The notes beneath the pieces were generated by a model. That model saw only the letters and a program-made list of their open reading frames with translations. It was not told the origin of the DNA and did no database searches. DNA of 64,000 nucleotides, taken from the NCBI GenBank assembly GCA_025642075.2, contig JAODUO010001065.1:141001-205000 (forward strand), given 5' to 3'. This stretch comes from Ridgeia piscesae (taxonomy: Eukaryota; Annelida; Polychaeta; Sabellida; Siboglinidae). Positions 37,201 to 50,100 of the stretch are shown here, piece after piece; position 1 is the stretch's first letter; the number at the start of each line of letters is the position of its first letter. The translations under genes were made by a program, and so were the position numbers.

Positions 37201-38070
37201 ACAACACGGTCAGACTGGGTCACATGACAACACGGTCAGACTGGGTCACATGACAACAGTCAGTCACACAGTCAGACTGGGTCACATGACAACATGGTCA
37301 GACTGGGTCACATGACAACACTGTCAGACTGGGTCACATGACAACAGTCAGACTGGGTCACATGACAACACAGTCAGACTGGGTCACATGACAACAGTCA
37401 GACTGGGTCACATGACAACACGTCAGACTGGGTCACATGACAACACGGTCAGACTGGGTCACATGACAACACGGTCAGACTGGGTCACATGACAACATAG
37501 TCAGACACAGTCAGACTGGGTCACATGACAACATGGTCAGACTGGGTCACATGACAACACAGTCAGACTGGGTCACATGACAACACAGTCAGACTGGGTC
37601 ACATGACAACACGGTCAGACTGGGTCACATGACAACACTGTCAGACTGGGTCACATGACAACACAGTCAGACTGGGTCACATGACAACATGGTCAGACTG
37701 GGTCACATGACAACACTGTCAGACTGGGTCACATGACAACACAGTCAGACTGGGTCACATGACAACACTGTCAGACTGGGTTACATGACAACATGTTCAG
37801 ACTGGGTCACATGACAACACAGTCAGACTGGGTCACATGACAACATGGTCAGACTGGGTCACATGACAACACAGTCAGACTGGGTCACATGACAACACGG
37901 TCAGACTGGGTCACATGACAACACTGTCAGACTGGGTCACATGACAACACAGTCAGACTGGGTCACATGACAACACGGTCAGACTGGGTCACATGACAAC
38001 ACAGCAGCAGCATTTTGAATATGAAATTTGGTGTTATTCAGTGAGTCATAATCACCCTTCATGACTTGCT

Positions 38071-38128
<58 letters not shown>

Positions 38129-41100
38129 TTAATATACACTTGTCTACAAAACAAATTGACTCTGACCCCTGACCTCAGTTTGACCACTCACCTTGGGCCA
38201 TCAGTCCCAGGATCGTGTCCCTCCATACTGATCGCTCGTAGTCCGACGACATCAACAGGAAGTACGTCTTGTCCACTTTCTTGTCTTTCAATGTGAAGAG
38301 CAGATGTGGCGAGATTTTCAGCAGTGCTGCCTCCTAGTGAATAGAACAGACACCCACAGTGACACCTGTGTCAATAATGTATAATGCATATGAACAGCTT
38401 TGAAAATCAGCTTCCATAACACAGATTGAAATTCAAACACATTTAGTTACATCCATGAAAATGTTCATCAAGTTGAAAGTATACTACTTAAGCAAATTTC
38501 ATGATTACACAACTAATAATTTTTACTCACTTCAACGTTTCAATGTTGAAGTGACTGAAAATTATTAGTTGTGTAATCATGAAATTTGCTTAAGTAACAA
38601 CACAATAAAACAAAATAATAAGATTAAACACTTTCTGCAACATATGCAGCCACAGTTGCGGGATGACACAGGGACAACTGTGAGGAGATGTGACAGACAC
38701 TTGGGGTAAATGGAATGTGTCCATGAGTTGACATGGACTGCATCGGTGGACAACTGGACCTACTGACAAATGACACAGGATGGATCTACAGAAAGATAGC
38801 CAGAGTGGTGACAAATGGATGAAGAGATAAACAAACAGCAATAAGGCAGACTGACAGCAGCAGATTAACAGAGAGGAGGGAGGGAGTGAGTGAGGGGGAG
38901 GGAGGGAGGGAGGGAGGGAGGGAGGGGGAGGCAGGCAGGGAGGCTGGGAGGGAGACGGAGGGAGAGGGAGAGACAGAGAGAGACGGGGCGAGAGAGACGG
39001 ATGAGTTTACCTGTTCGGCAAGTTTTCTCTTCAACTTGTCAATAGTCTTGGTGTGACTTCTCATTGACCAGTGGCGCTGGACACAACAAACATTTCATTG
39101 ACCAGTGGTGCTGGACACAACAAACATCTGATTGACCAGTGGTGCTGGACACAACAAACATCTGATTGACCAGTGGTGCTGGACACAACAAACATCTGAT
39201 TGACCAGTGGCGCTGGACACAACAAACATCTCATTGACCAGTGGTGCTGGACACAACAAACATCTGATTGACCAGTGGTGCTGGACACAACAAACATCTG
39301 ATTGACCAGTGGTGCTGGACACAACAAACATCTCATTGACCAGTGGTGCTGGACACAACAAACATCTGATTGACCAGTGGCGCTGGACACAACAAACATC
39401 TCATTGACCAGTGGTGCTGGACACAACAAACATTCATTGACCAGTGGTGCTGGACACAACAAACATCTCATTGACCAGTGGTGCTGGACACAACAAACAT
39501 CTCATTGACCAGTGGCGCTGGACACAACAAACATCTGATTGACCAGTGGTGCTGGACACAACAAACATTTCATTGACCAGTGGCGCTGCACACAACAAAC
39601 ATCTCATTGACCAGTGGTGCTGGACACAACAAACATCTGATTGACCAGTGGCGCTGGACACAACAAGCATTTCATTGACCAGTGGTGCTGGACACAACAA
39701 ACATTTCATTGACCAGTAACGCTGGACACAACAAACATCTTATTGTCCAGTGTCATGTGTGTCATGTTTCGTGGACTTTTTATTGTCATGTTGTTGTGTT
39801 ACAAGTCATGTATCATGTGTTCGTGTGCATGTGTCATATTTCGTCACTGTCTGATTGCATGTTGGTGTTGTGTTACAAGTCATGTGTCATGTGTCGTGTC
39901 ATGTGTCATATAATGTCACTGTCCTGACCTGGCCCTGTTCAGCCTGTTTCATCTTCTTCATCTCCGTCTTCAGTTCGCTCTGCAGGACACTCACGCGGTG
40001 CTCAATCACACTGATCTCACGCCGCTTCCCGTCTGGCATACACGGATCATCTACACAAACACAGATCATCCAGTTAAACAAACCTGGATCATATAAACAC
40101 ACATAGATCATCTAGATATTTATGTCTGGAAAGAACAACAGAGACACATTTCTACTACTTTATAAAGCAATGGTTAGACCACAGCTGGAGTATGCGTCAT
40201 GTGTCTGGTGCCCTCATCTGATAAAAGACAGAGACTTCATTGGGCAAGTTCAGCGGCGGGCAACACGAGTTGTGCCGGAAACAAAGGGATTACCTTACAA
40301 CAGCAGCTAAAAGAATTACAGCTTCCTACCTTGAACTACAGAAGACAGAGAACAGACATAATCCAGACTTTCAAAATTATCAAAAGAATAGGCTCAGTCA
40401 ACCAGGACTGCAGATGTTCACAGTGCCCGTCAAAGCTGATGTTCAAAAAAGCCAGTGGTACCACAAGAGGGCACAGTGAAAAACTCCAAACCCAGAGAGC
40501 AAGTGGCTACAGACATCACTTCTTCTCGACCAGAGTGGTTAAAATGTGGAACTCCCTGTCAGACGACACAATTCAGGCCCGGACAGTAAACGAACTGAAG
40601 TCACGCCTCCGAAGAGATTGGAGAGGACACACAGACATGTACAATTATAATTTTTCAAATTAACCAGCCTTGACAAACCGGATAAAAAATATATGAAAAA
40701 AATACATTAATAGAGAACTGCAACAACAGAAAATTAATCTTGAGGCGGTCTCAATGCTCAGTTTTGGGCAACTACTGACCGGTCTTGAGGTAAGATCTTG
40801 AGGTAAGATACACACTCAGATCATATAAACAAATATGGATCATCTAGACATATACAGCTCATCTAAAAACATGAACTATAGATATACACAGATCATCTAA
40901 ACAAACACAGATCATCTATACACACATGGATCTTAAAAACCCACATATTACCGAGGCATACAGGGATTGTAGAAACAAACAATATCTTGGAGACACTGAT
41001 CATATAAACAAACACAGATCATCTAGACATACACAGCTCATCTAAACAAAAACAGATCATCTAGACTTACAAGGATCATTTAAACAAACACAAAATGTAA

Positions 41101-44100
41101 ACACCTTGGACATACATTTTCATGTACCTTTACATCTGAAATAAATGTTAACTTCTGTTAAAAAGTGCTATAAACTAGACATGTACATACCCTGAGCACC
41201 CGTTCTTGTGTCCAGCTCCAAGTCAGCCAGAGCAACGAACCACTTGCAGTCATAGTGCACCTTCTGTCTACAGACAAACAACAAGTCAGCCAGGGTGACG
41301 TACTACTTATAGTCATAGTGCACCTTCTGTCTACAGACAAACAACAAGTCAGCACCTTCTGTCTACAGACAAACAACAAGTCAGTGCCTTCTGTCTACAG
41401 ACAAAGAACAAGTCAGCGCCTTCTGTCTACAGACAAATAACAAGTCAACACCTTTTGTCTACAAACAAACAAGTTAGTGCCTTCTGTCTACAGACAAACA
41501 AGTTAGTGCCTTCTGCCTACAGACAAACAAGTTAGTGCCTTCTGTCTACAGACAAACAACAAGTCAGCCTAGGTGAAGTAGCACTTATAGTCATAGTGCA
41601 CCTTCTGTCTACAGACAAACACCAAGTCAACGCCTTCTGTCTACAGACAAATAACAAGTCAGCGCCTTCTGCCTACAGACAAACAAGTTAGTGCCTTCTG
41701 TCTACAGACAAACAACAAGTCAGCCTAGGTGAAGTAGCTACTTATAGTCATAGTGCACCTTCTGTCTACAGACAAACAACAAGTCAGCGCCTTCTGTCTA
41801 TAGACAAATAACAAGTCAGCGCCTTCTGTCTACAGACAAATACCAAGTCTGCGCCTTTTGTCTACAGACAAACAAGTCAGCGCCTTCTGTCTACAGACAA
41901 ACAACAAGTCAATGCCTTCTGTCTATAGACAAATAACAAGTCAGCGCCTTCTGTCTACAGACAAATAACAAGTCTGCGCCTTTTGTCTACAGACAAACAA
42001 GTCAGTGCCTTATGTCTATAGACAAACAACAAGTCAGCCAGGGTGATGTACCACTTGCAGTCATAGTGTACCTTCTGTCTACAGACAAACAAGTCAGTGC
42101 CTTATGTCTATAGACAAACAACAAGTCAGCCAGGGTGATGTACCACTTGCAGTCATAGTGTACCTTTTGTCTACAGACAAACAAGTCAGTGCCTTATGTC
42201 TATAGACAAACAACAAGTCAGCCAGGGTGATGTACCACTTGCAGTCATAGTGTACCTTCTGTCTACAGCCAATTGAAGTCTATATGTATTTGAACATACA
42301 TCTGTCAGTGTTACGCATGAGATTGACATATTCTAGGTGACTTAGCCAGTGGATGATTTAGAGTTTTTAAATTCCTCCCCTTATTCCCGGGGGGACGTTG
42401 GGCAAAACTGGACTTGTCAGTCACTGCTGACAGTGTGGTGTATTTCTAGTAAGATGACATCGAGAAAGAAATATGGGCAATTTCCCAGTAGTCTACACTC
42501 TACACTGTCAGTTATCAGTGCTTCAACATGAATCTACTCTTTTTGAATGCTGGTCAGTTGTTGGACAGTTAGTGGTTAGTTATTTGTCAGTTGCAGGTTT
42601 TAGAATTTTAAAGTGTGGATGTGTTCCGAGGCTCATAGTCATTGTGGAATATCTAGTCAGAACAAATACAACAGACAGAGATTACCTGAAAATTAACACA
42701 TTGTTTCAAACTGTTGATTCATGGTAACTGTGACAGGGTCCTGGGAGTCAAAATGTTTACAAATACACAACTAATGGGCTGTTGACAGATGACATGGTGA
42801 GTTTGCTTATCAGATGAATGGTGCTCTGAGTGGATAACTCAGAGCACCGTTCAAGTCAACTGTGTACTCAGTAATGTACACAAATGTAGACAGTTGCACA
42901 TATACTGTACACTGATGTATACATACTTGATGGTGATTAAGAATATGATACGCGGAGTGTTTACTAGTGAACAATATTCTAACAAATATGTTCTTACAGG
43001 AAGCTTTGATTTGTAGATTTTTGTTTAGTTAGATGTGTTGCGTGTACCATTAAAAAATGTTCTTTACCTACTTTGGTTAAACCCAAAGGGTGTTTGGTGT
43101 TGAAAACCTACTTTGTAAGGGGGGTGTCTTTTAAACCTCCCTGACAGTGGTTGGGTGTTGAAAATCCTTGGGATTTGGGTGTTTAAAGTAAACATTTGTG
43201 TGCGGGACCCCAATTTTTCTGGAAGAACAGTTCTTGCATGAAACCAATGTGCGTTTCAATACATGGCCAAGACCAACCTGAACCATTGTGGCCGGATGGG
43301 GGAAAACCCTGGTTTTTGTGACAGTAACATGCCCTTGACCACTGACCCCCATGCCCGTGTGAACCCAAAAATTAAACCATTTGTGTTTTCCAAAACTGAA
43401 CAATGCCTGGCCCCCCACTGCCCCCCCATTGTTGCTGTCCTCTTTTTGGCCCCCAAATGGTCCTTGGACAAAAGGTGTGTTTGGGTGTTGCCAACTTTAA
43501 CCAGTTTGTTTGTGCTGTTTCCCCCTGAAGAATGTTCTGTTGACCCACATGTTTTGGCTTGGACCCTAAAACATGTTTTCACCTGAAGCAATGTTTTCTA
43601 CCCCGAGGCCCTGTTTTGGCCCCTTGTTCCCCCTGAAGCATTCGTTGTACACGTAACGAGGTGTTCTTGGACCCTAAAACATGTTTCCTTTGAAAAACCT
43701 TTTTATAAAGCCATGTTTTTGCTTTTACCTCTTTGAATTTTTTGAGGGTTTGTGGCTTGTGTCTTCTGAGCATGTGTGTCTGGTGACTCGTGGGTTTGAT
43801 GGGTCCTCCCAAGCGAATGTGTCACTATAACAGGCCTGTTGACCACGTCACCAGTTGTTGTGAAACTGACAAACAGGTGTTTTGTCAGACGTTGGCTTTA
43901 AAACCCTTAGCAATGTGTCTTTGTCTAGGAAGAATTGCCCCTGTTTACCACAACAGTTTTGTTTGTTACCCCCCTGAAAAAAGCAAATGTCTTTCAGTAA
44001 ACAGGTTCTTGTTACACTGAACATTGTTTGTCCCCTTTACACACAGGTTGTGTTGTGTGTAAAGCGAGTGTTTGTGGTTGTGTTTTCCTACTTGAAGATG

Positions 44101-47100
44101 TGTGTGTACAACAAAATGTGTTTGTGGTTATGTGTTCCGATTTGCAAGATGTGTAGTGTACAACACAAAGGTGTTTGTGGCTGTATGTGCCAAGTGTAAG
44201 GCGAGTGTGTTTGTGGCTGTGTGTACCTAAGTGTAAGGCGAGAGTGTTTGTGGCTGTGTGTACCTACGTGTAAGGTGAGTGTTTGTGGTTTGTACTAAGT
44301 GTAAGGCGAGTGTGTTTGTGGCTGTGTGTACCTACGTGTAAGGCGAGTGTGTTTGTGGCTGGTCCCACGTGGGCGAGTGTTTTGTGGTTGTGTATACGGT
44401 GGCTGTGTTTGTGGCTGGTTTTCCCTTTGGTAAGGCGAGTGTGTTTGTGGCTGTGTGTACCTACGTGTAAGGCGAGTGTGTTTGTGGCTGTGTGTACCTA
44501 CGTGTAAGGCGAGTGTGTTTGTGGCTGTGTGTACCTACGTGTAAGGCGAGTGTGTTTGTGGCTGTGTGTACCTACGTGTGGGGATGTTTGTGGCTGTGTT
44601 CCACGGGGAAAGGCGAGTGTGTTTGTGGCTGTTTTACCTACGTGTAAGGGAGTGTTTTGGGGGTGTGTGTACATGTAAGGCGAGGTGTTTGTGGCTGTGT
44701 GTACCTACGTGAAGGGAAAGGTGTTTGGGGCTGTGTGTACACGTGTAAGGCAGTGTGTTTGTGGCTGTGTGTACCTTTACGTGTTAAGGGAGTGTGTTTG
44801 TGGCGTTTTACCTCTTGAAGGCGAGTGTGTTTTGGCTGTGTGTACCTCCAAAAGGGAGTGTTTGTGGCTGTGTGTACCTACGTGTAAGGGAGTGTGTTTG
44901 TGGCTGTGTGTACCTACTTTAAGGCAGTTTTTTGGTGGCTGTTGTACCTACGTGAAGGGAGTGTGTTTGGGGGTGTTGTACGTGTAAGGCGAGTGTGTTT
45001 GTGGCTGTGTGTACCTACGTGTAAGGCGAGTGTGTTTGTCTTTTAATAAGGGATGTGTTTGTGGGTGTGTGTACCTACGGAAGGCGAGTGTGTTTGGCTT
45101 TTACCTGTAAGGCAGTGTGTTTGTGGCTTTGATAGGAAAGGCAGTGTTTTTGTGGCTGTGGTACCTAGTGTAAGGCGAAGTGTTTGTGGCTGTGGACCAC
45201 GTGGGCGAGTGTGTTTGTGGTGTGTGTCCCCATGAAAGGGAGTGTTTTGTGGCTGTTTACCTACGTGTAAGGCGAGTGTTTGTGGCTGTGTGTACCTACG
45301 TGAAGGGAGTGTGTTTTGGGTGTGTACCTACGTGTAAAGCATTTTTTTTGGGCTTTGCCATTAAAGGCAGGGGTGGTGGCTGTGTGTCCCTACGTGTAAG
45401 GCGAGGTGTTTGTGGCTGTGTGTACCACTTAAGGCGAGGTGTTTGTGGCTGTGTGTACCTACGTGAAAAGCAAATGTGTTTGTGGCTGTTGTACCTACGT
45501 GTAAGGGAGGTGTTTGTGGCTGTGTGTACCTACGTGTAAGGAAAGTGGGGTTTGGCTGTATGTACCTACGTGTGGCGAGGTGTTTGTGGCTGTGTGTACC
45601 TATGTAAGGCGGTGTGTTTGTGGCGGGTTTACCTACGTGTAAGGCGAGTGTGTTTGTGGCTGTATGTACCTCGTGAAGGGAGTGTGTTTGTGGGTGGGGG
45701 CCGGGGTGTAAAGGGCGAGGTGTTTGTGGCTGTTGTACCAATGAAGGGGGTGTTTTGTGGCTGTTTCCACGGAAGGCAGTGTGTTTGTGGGTGTGTACAT
45801 TTTGGGCAGTGTTTTTGGGGGGGGTTTTCCCAGTGCAATGTTTTGTGGCTGTGTGTACCACGTGTAAGGCGAGTGTGTTTGTGGGTGTGTTATGAAAGGG
45901 GTGTGTTTGTGGGTGTGTCATGTAAGGGGGAGTGTGTTTGTGGGTGTGTGTATAAGTGAAGGCGAGTGGGTTTGTGGCCCTGTTTTGGCGGTGTGTTTTG
46001 GCTGTGTGTCCCTAGTTTTGGGGGGAGTGTTTTGTGGGTGTGTGAAATGTAGGGAGTGTGTTTGTGGCTGTTGTACCTACGTGGGGGAGTGTTTTGTGGC
46101 TGTGTGTACCACGTGAAAGGGCGAGTGTGTTTGTGGGTGTGTACAGTAAGCAGTGTGTTTGGGGGTTTTTCCCATGAAGGCGAGTGTGTTTGGGGGTGTG
46201 TGTACCTACGTGTAAGGCGAGTGTGTTTGTGGCTGTGTGTACCTACGTGTAAGGCGAGTGTGTTTGTGGCTGTGTGTACCTACGTGTAAGGCGAGTGTGT
46301 TTGGGGTGTGTGTACCTACGTGTAAGGGATGTGTTTGGGGGTGTGTGTCCCCGGGGCGGTGTGTTTGTGGGTGTGTTTTTGTGAAAGGGCGAGTGTGTTT
46401 GTGGCTGTGTGTACCTCGTGAAGGGGTGTGTTTGTGGGTGTGTACCATGTAAGGCGAGTGTGTTTGTGGCTGTGTGTACCTACGTGTAAGGCGAGTGTGT
46501 TTGTGGGTGTGTGTACCTACGTGTAAGGCGAGTGTGTTTGTGGCTGGGGACCTGTGTGGGAGTGTGTTTGGGGGTGTGTGTACCTACGTGTAAGGCGAGG
46601 TGTTTGTGGCTTTTTACCAGTGTAAGGCAGTGTGTTTGTGGTGTGCCACGTGAAGGCGAGTGTGTTTGTGGCTGTGTGTACCTACGTGTAAGGCGAGTGT
46701 GTTTGTGGGTGTGTGTACTGTAAGGCGAGTGTGTTTGTGGCTGTGTGTACCTACGTGTAAGGCGAGTGTGTTTGTGGCTGTGTGTACCTACGGGGGGTTT
46801 TGTGGCTGTGTGTACCTACGTGTAAGGCGAGTGTGTTTGTGGCTGTGTGTACCTACGTGTAAGGCGAGTGTGTTTGTGGCTGTGTGTACCTAAGTGTAAG
46901 GCGAGGGTGTTTGTGGCTGTGTGTACCTACGTGTAAGGCGAGTGTGTTTGTGGGTGTGTGTACATGTAACATGTTTTTGGGTGTGTACCTACGTGTAAGG
47001 GAGTGTGTTTGTGGCTTTTTACCTAGTGTAAGGGAGTGTTTTGTGGGTGTTACCTACGTGAAGGCATGTGTTTGTGGTTTTTACTGTAAGGCAGGTTTTT

Positions 47101-50100
47101 GGGTTGTGACCACGTGAAAGGCAGTGTGTTTGTGGCTGTGTGTCCTCGTGAAAGGCGAGTTTTTTTGTGGCTGTGTGTACCTACGTGTAAGGCGAGTGTG
47201 TTTGTGGCTGTGTGTACCTTAAGGCGAGTGTGTTTGTGGCTGTGTGTACCTACGTGTAAGGCGAGTTTTTTGGGCTGTGTGTACCTAGTGTAAGGGGTTT
47301 TTGTGGCTGTGTGTACCTACGTGAAGGGAGGTGTTTGTGGCTGTGTGTTGTGTAAGGCAGTGTGTTTGTGGCTGTGTTACCTCCCGTGAAGGCGAGTGTG
47401 TTTGGGTGTGTGACCAGGGAAGGCGAGGTTTGTGGGGGTGTGAAAACATGAAGGCATGTGTTTGGGGTTTTGACCACGGTAAGGGAGGTGTTTGTGGCTG
47501 TGTGTACCTACGTGTAAGGCGAGTGTGTTTGTGGCTGTGTACCTACTTGTAAGGCGAGTGTGTTTGTGGGTGTGTGTACATGTAAGGCGAGTGTGTTTGT
47601 GGCTGTGTGTACCTACGTGTAAGGTGAGTGTGTTTGTGGGTGTGTGTACATGTAAGGCGAGTGTGTTTGTGGCTGTGTGTACCTACGTGTAAGGCGAGTG
47701 TGTTTGTGGCTGTGTGTACCTACGTGTAAGGCGAGTGTGTTTGTGGGTGTGTGTACATGTAAGGCGAGTGTGTTTGTGGCTGTGTGTACCTACGTGTAAG
47801 GTGAGTGTGTTTGTGGGTGTGTGTACATGTAAGGCGAGTGTGTTTGTGGCTGTGTGTACCTACGTGTAAGGCGAGTGTGTTTGTGGCTGTGTGTACCTAC
47901 GTGTAAGGCGAGTGTGTTTGTGGCTGTGTGTACCTACGTGTAAGGCGAGTGTGTTTGTGGCTGTGTGTACCTACGTGTAAGGCGAGTGTGTTTGTGGCTG
48001 TGTGTACCTACGTGTAAGGCGAGTGTGTTTGTGGGTGTGTGTACCTAATGTAAGGCGAGTGTGTTTGTGGGTGTGTACCTACGTGTAAGGCGAGTGTGTT
48101 TGTGGGTGTGTGTACTGTAAGGCGAGTGTGTTTGTGGCTGTGTGTACCTACGTGTAAGGCGAGTGTGTTTGTGGCTGTGTGTACCTACGTGTAAGGCGAG
48201 TGTGTTTGTGGCTGTGTGTACCTACGTGTAAGGCGAGTGTGTTTGTGGCTGTGTGTACCTACGTGTAAGGCGAGTGTGTTTGTGGCTGTGTGTACCTACG
48301 TGTAAGGCGAGTGTGTTTGTGGCTGTTTTACCTACTGTGGGAGTGTGTTTGTGGCTGTGTGCCCCACGGGGGGTGTTTTGTGGCTGTGTGTACCTACTTT
48401 AAGGGAGGTGTTTGTGGCTGTGTGTACCTAAGTGGGGGATGTGTTTGTGGCTGTTGTACCTACGTGTAAGGGAGGTGTTTGTGGCTGTGTGTACCTATTA
48501 AGGCGAGTGTGTTTGTGGCTGTGTGTACCTACGTGTAAGGCGAGTGTGTTTGTGGCTGTGTGTACCTACGTGTAAGGTGAGTGTGTTTGTGGCTGTGTGA
48601 CCTAAGGGCGGTGTGTTTGTGGCTGTGTGTCCTAGGGAAGGTGAGTGTTTTGGGGGGGTTTTTCCATTAAAGGTGTTTGGGGTTTTACGTGTAAGGCGAG
48701 TGTGTTTGTGGCTGTGTGTACATGTAAGGCGAATGTGTTTGTGGCTGTGTGTCCCTACTGTAAGGCGAGGGTTTTGGCTGTGTGTACCACTGAAGGCGGT
48801 GTGTTTGGGGGTGTGTGACTGTAGGCGATGTGTTTGTTGTGTGACCACTGAAGGGCAGTGTGTTTGGGGTTGTGTACCTACGTGAAGGCGAGTGTTTTTG
48901 TGGGTGTGTGTACGTGAAGGCGATGTGTTTGTGGCTGTTGTACCTACGTGAAGGCGAGTGTGTTTGTGGCTGTGTGTACCTACGTAAGGGAGTGTGTTTG
49001 GGGGTGTGTGTACTGTAAGGGAGTGTGTTTGTGGGTGTGTGTACTTAAAGGCGATGTGTTTGTGGCTGTGTGTACCTACGTGTAAGGCGAGTGTGTTTGT
49101 GGCTGTGTGTACGTGTAAGGCGAGTGTGTTTGTGGCTGTGTGTACCTACGTGTAAGGCGAGTGTGTTTGTGGCTGTGTGTACCTACGGGGCGAGTGTGTT
49201 TGTGGCTGTGTGTACCTACGTGTAAGGCGAGTGTGTTTGTGGCTGTGTGGTGAAGGCGGTGTGTTTGTGGCTGTGTGTACCTACGTGAAAGGCGATTTTT
49301 TTTGTGGCTGTGTGACCTCTGTAAGCAGGGGTTTTTTGTTGTGTGTACCCTGTAAGGGGGTGTTTGTGGCTGTGTGTACCTACGTGTAAGGCGAGTGTGT
49401 TTGTGGCTGTGTGTACCTACGTGTAAGGCGAGTGTGTTTGTGGCTGTGTGTACCTACGTGTAAGGCGAGTGTGTTCCTCTGCACTCTCACCACAGGTTTA
49501 TGCAACAACTCTGCAAGAGAACAGATCGCTGTAGGCAATGTCAGTCTTTATAAAGGTAAGTTCTGTATAGCGCAGGACCCAGTCATTAGGACTGCACAGA
49601 GCACTGTATACATAACTCCCTGGTAGACCTGTTTAGTTGAACACCTCAACTTCTCTGAGAATTATTCAGCGTCACAGTCAATTAATGCATGAAGACTATT
49701 CAAACACTATCTATAGTCAGGTAGTCATTCAAAAACTGGGTGAACTGGCGTATCATAATAATAATATTTTATTTAATATAGGACAACCCAGACTTGTCTT
49801 CCTAGAAGACACAGGGCCATGTAACAACCCAGACTTGTCTTCCTAGAAGACACAGGGCCATGTGACAACCCAGACTTGTCTTCATAGAAGAACAGAGCCA
49901 CGTGACAACCCAGACATGTCTTCCTAGAAGACACAGGGCCATGTGACAACCCAGACTTGTCTTCCTAGAAGACAGGGACACGTGACAACCCCAGACTTGT
50001 CTTCCTAGAAGACAGGGACACATGACAACCCAGACTTGTCTTCCTAGAAGAAAACATGTACACCCAGACTTGTCTTCCTAGAAGAAAAGGGACTGACACC

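Noticed and set aside
43131..44020. Coding exons in the open frames on both strands
   Set aside because: Frames overlap on opposite strands, show no DH, PH or other domain and coincide with an abnormal homopolymer-rich block.
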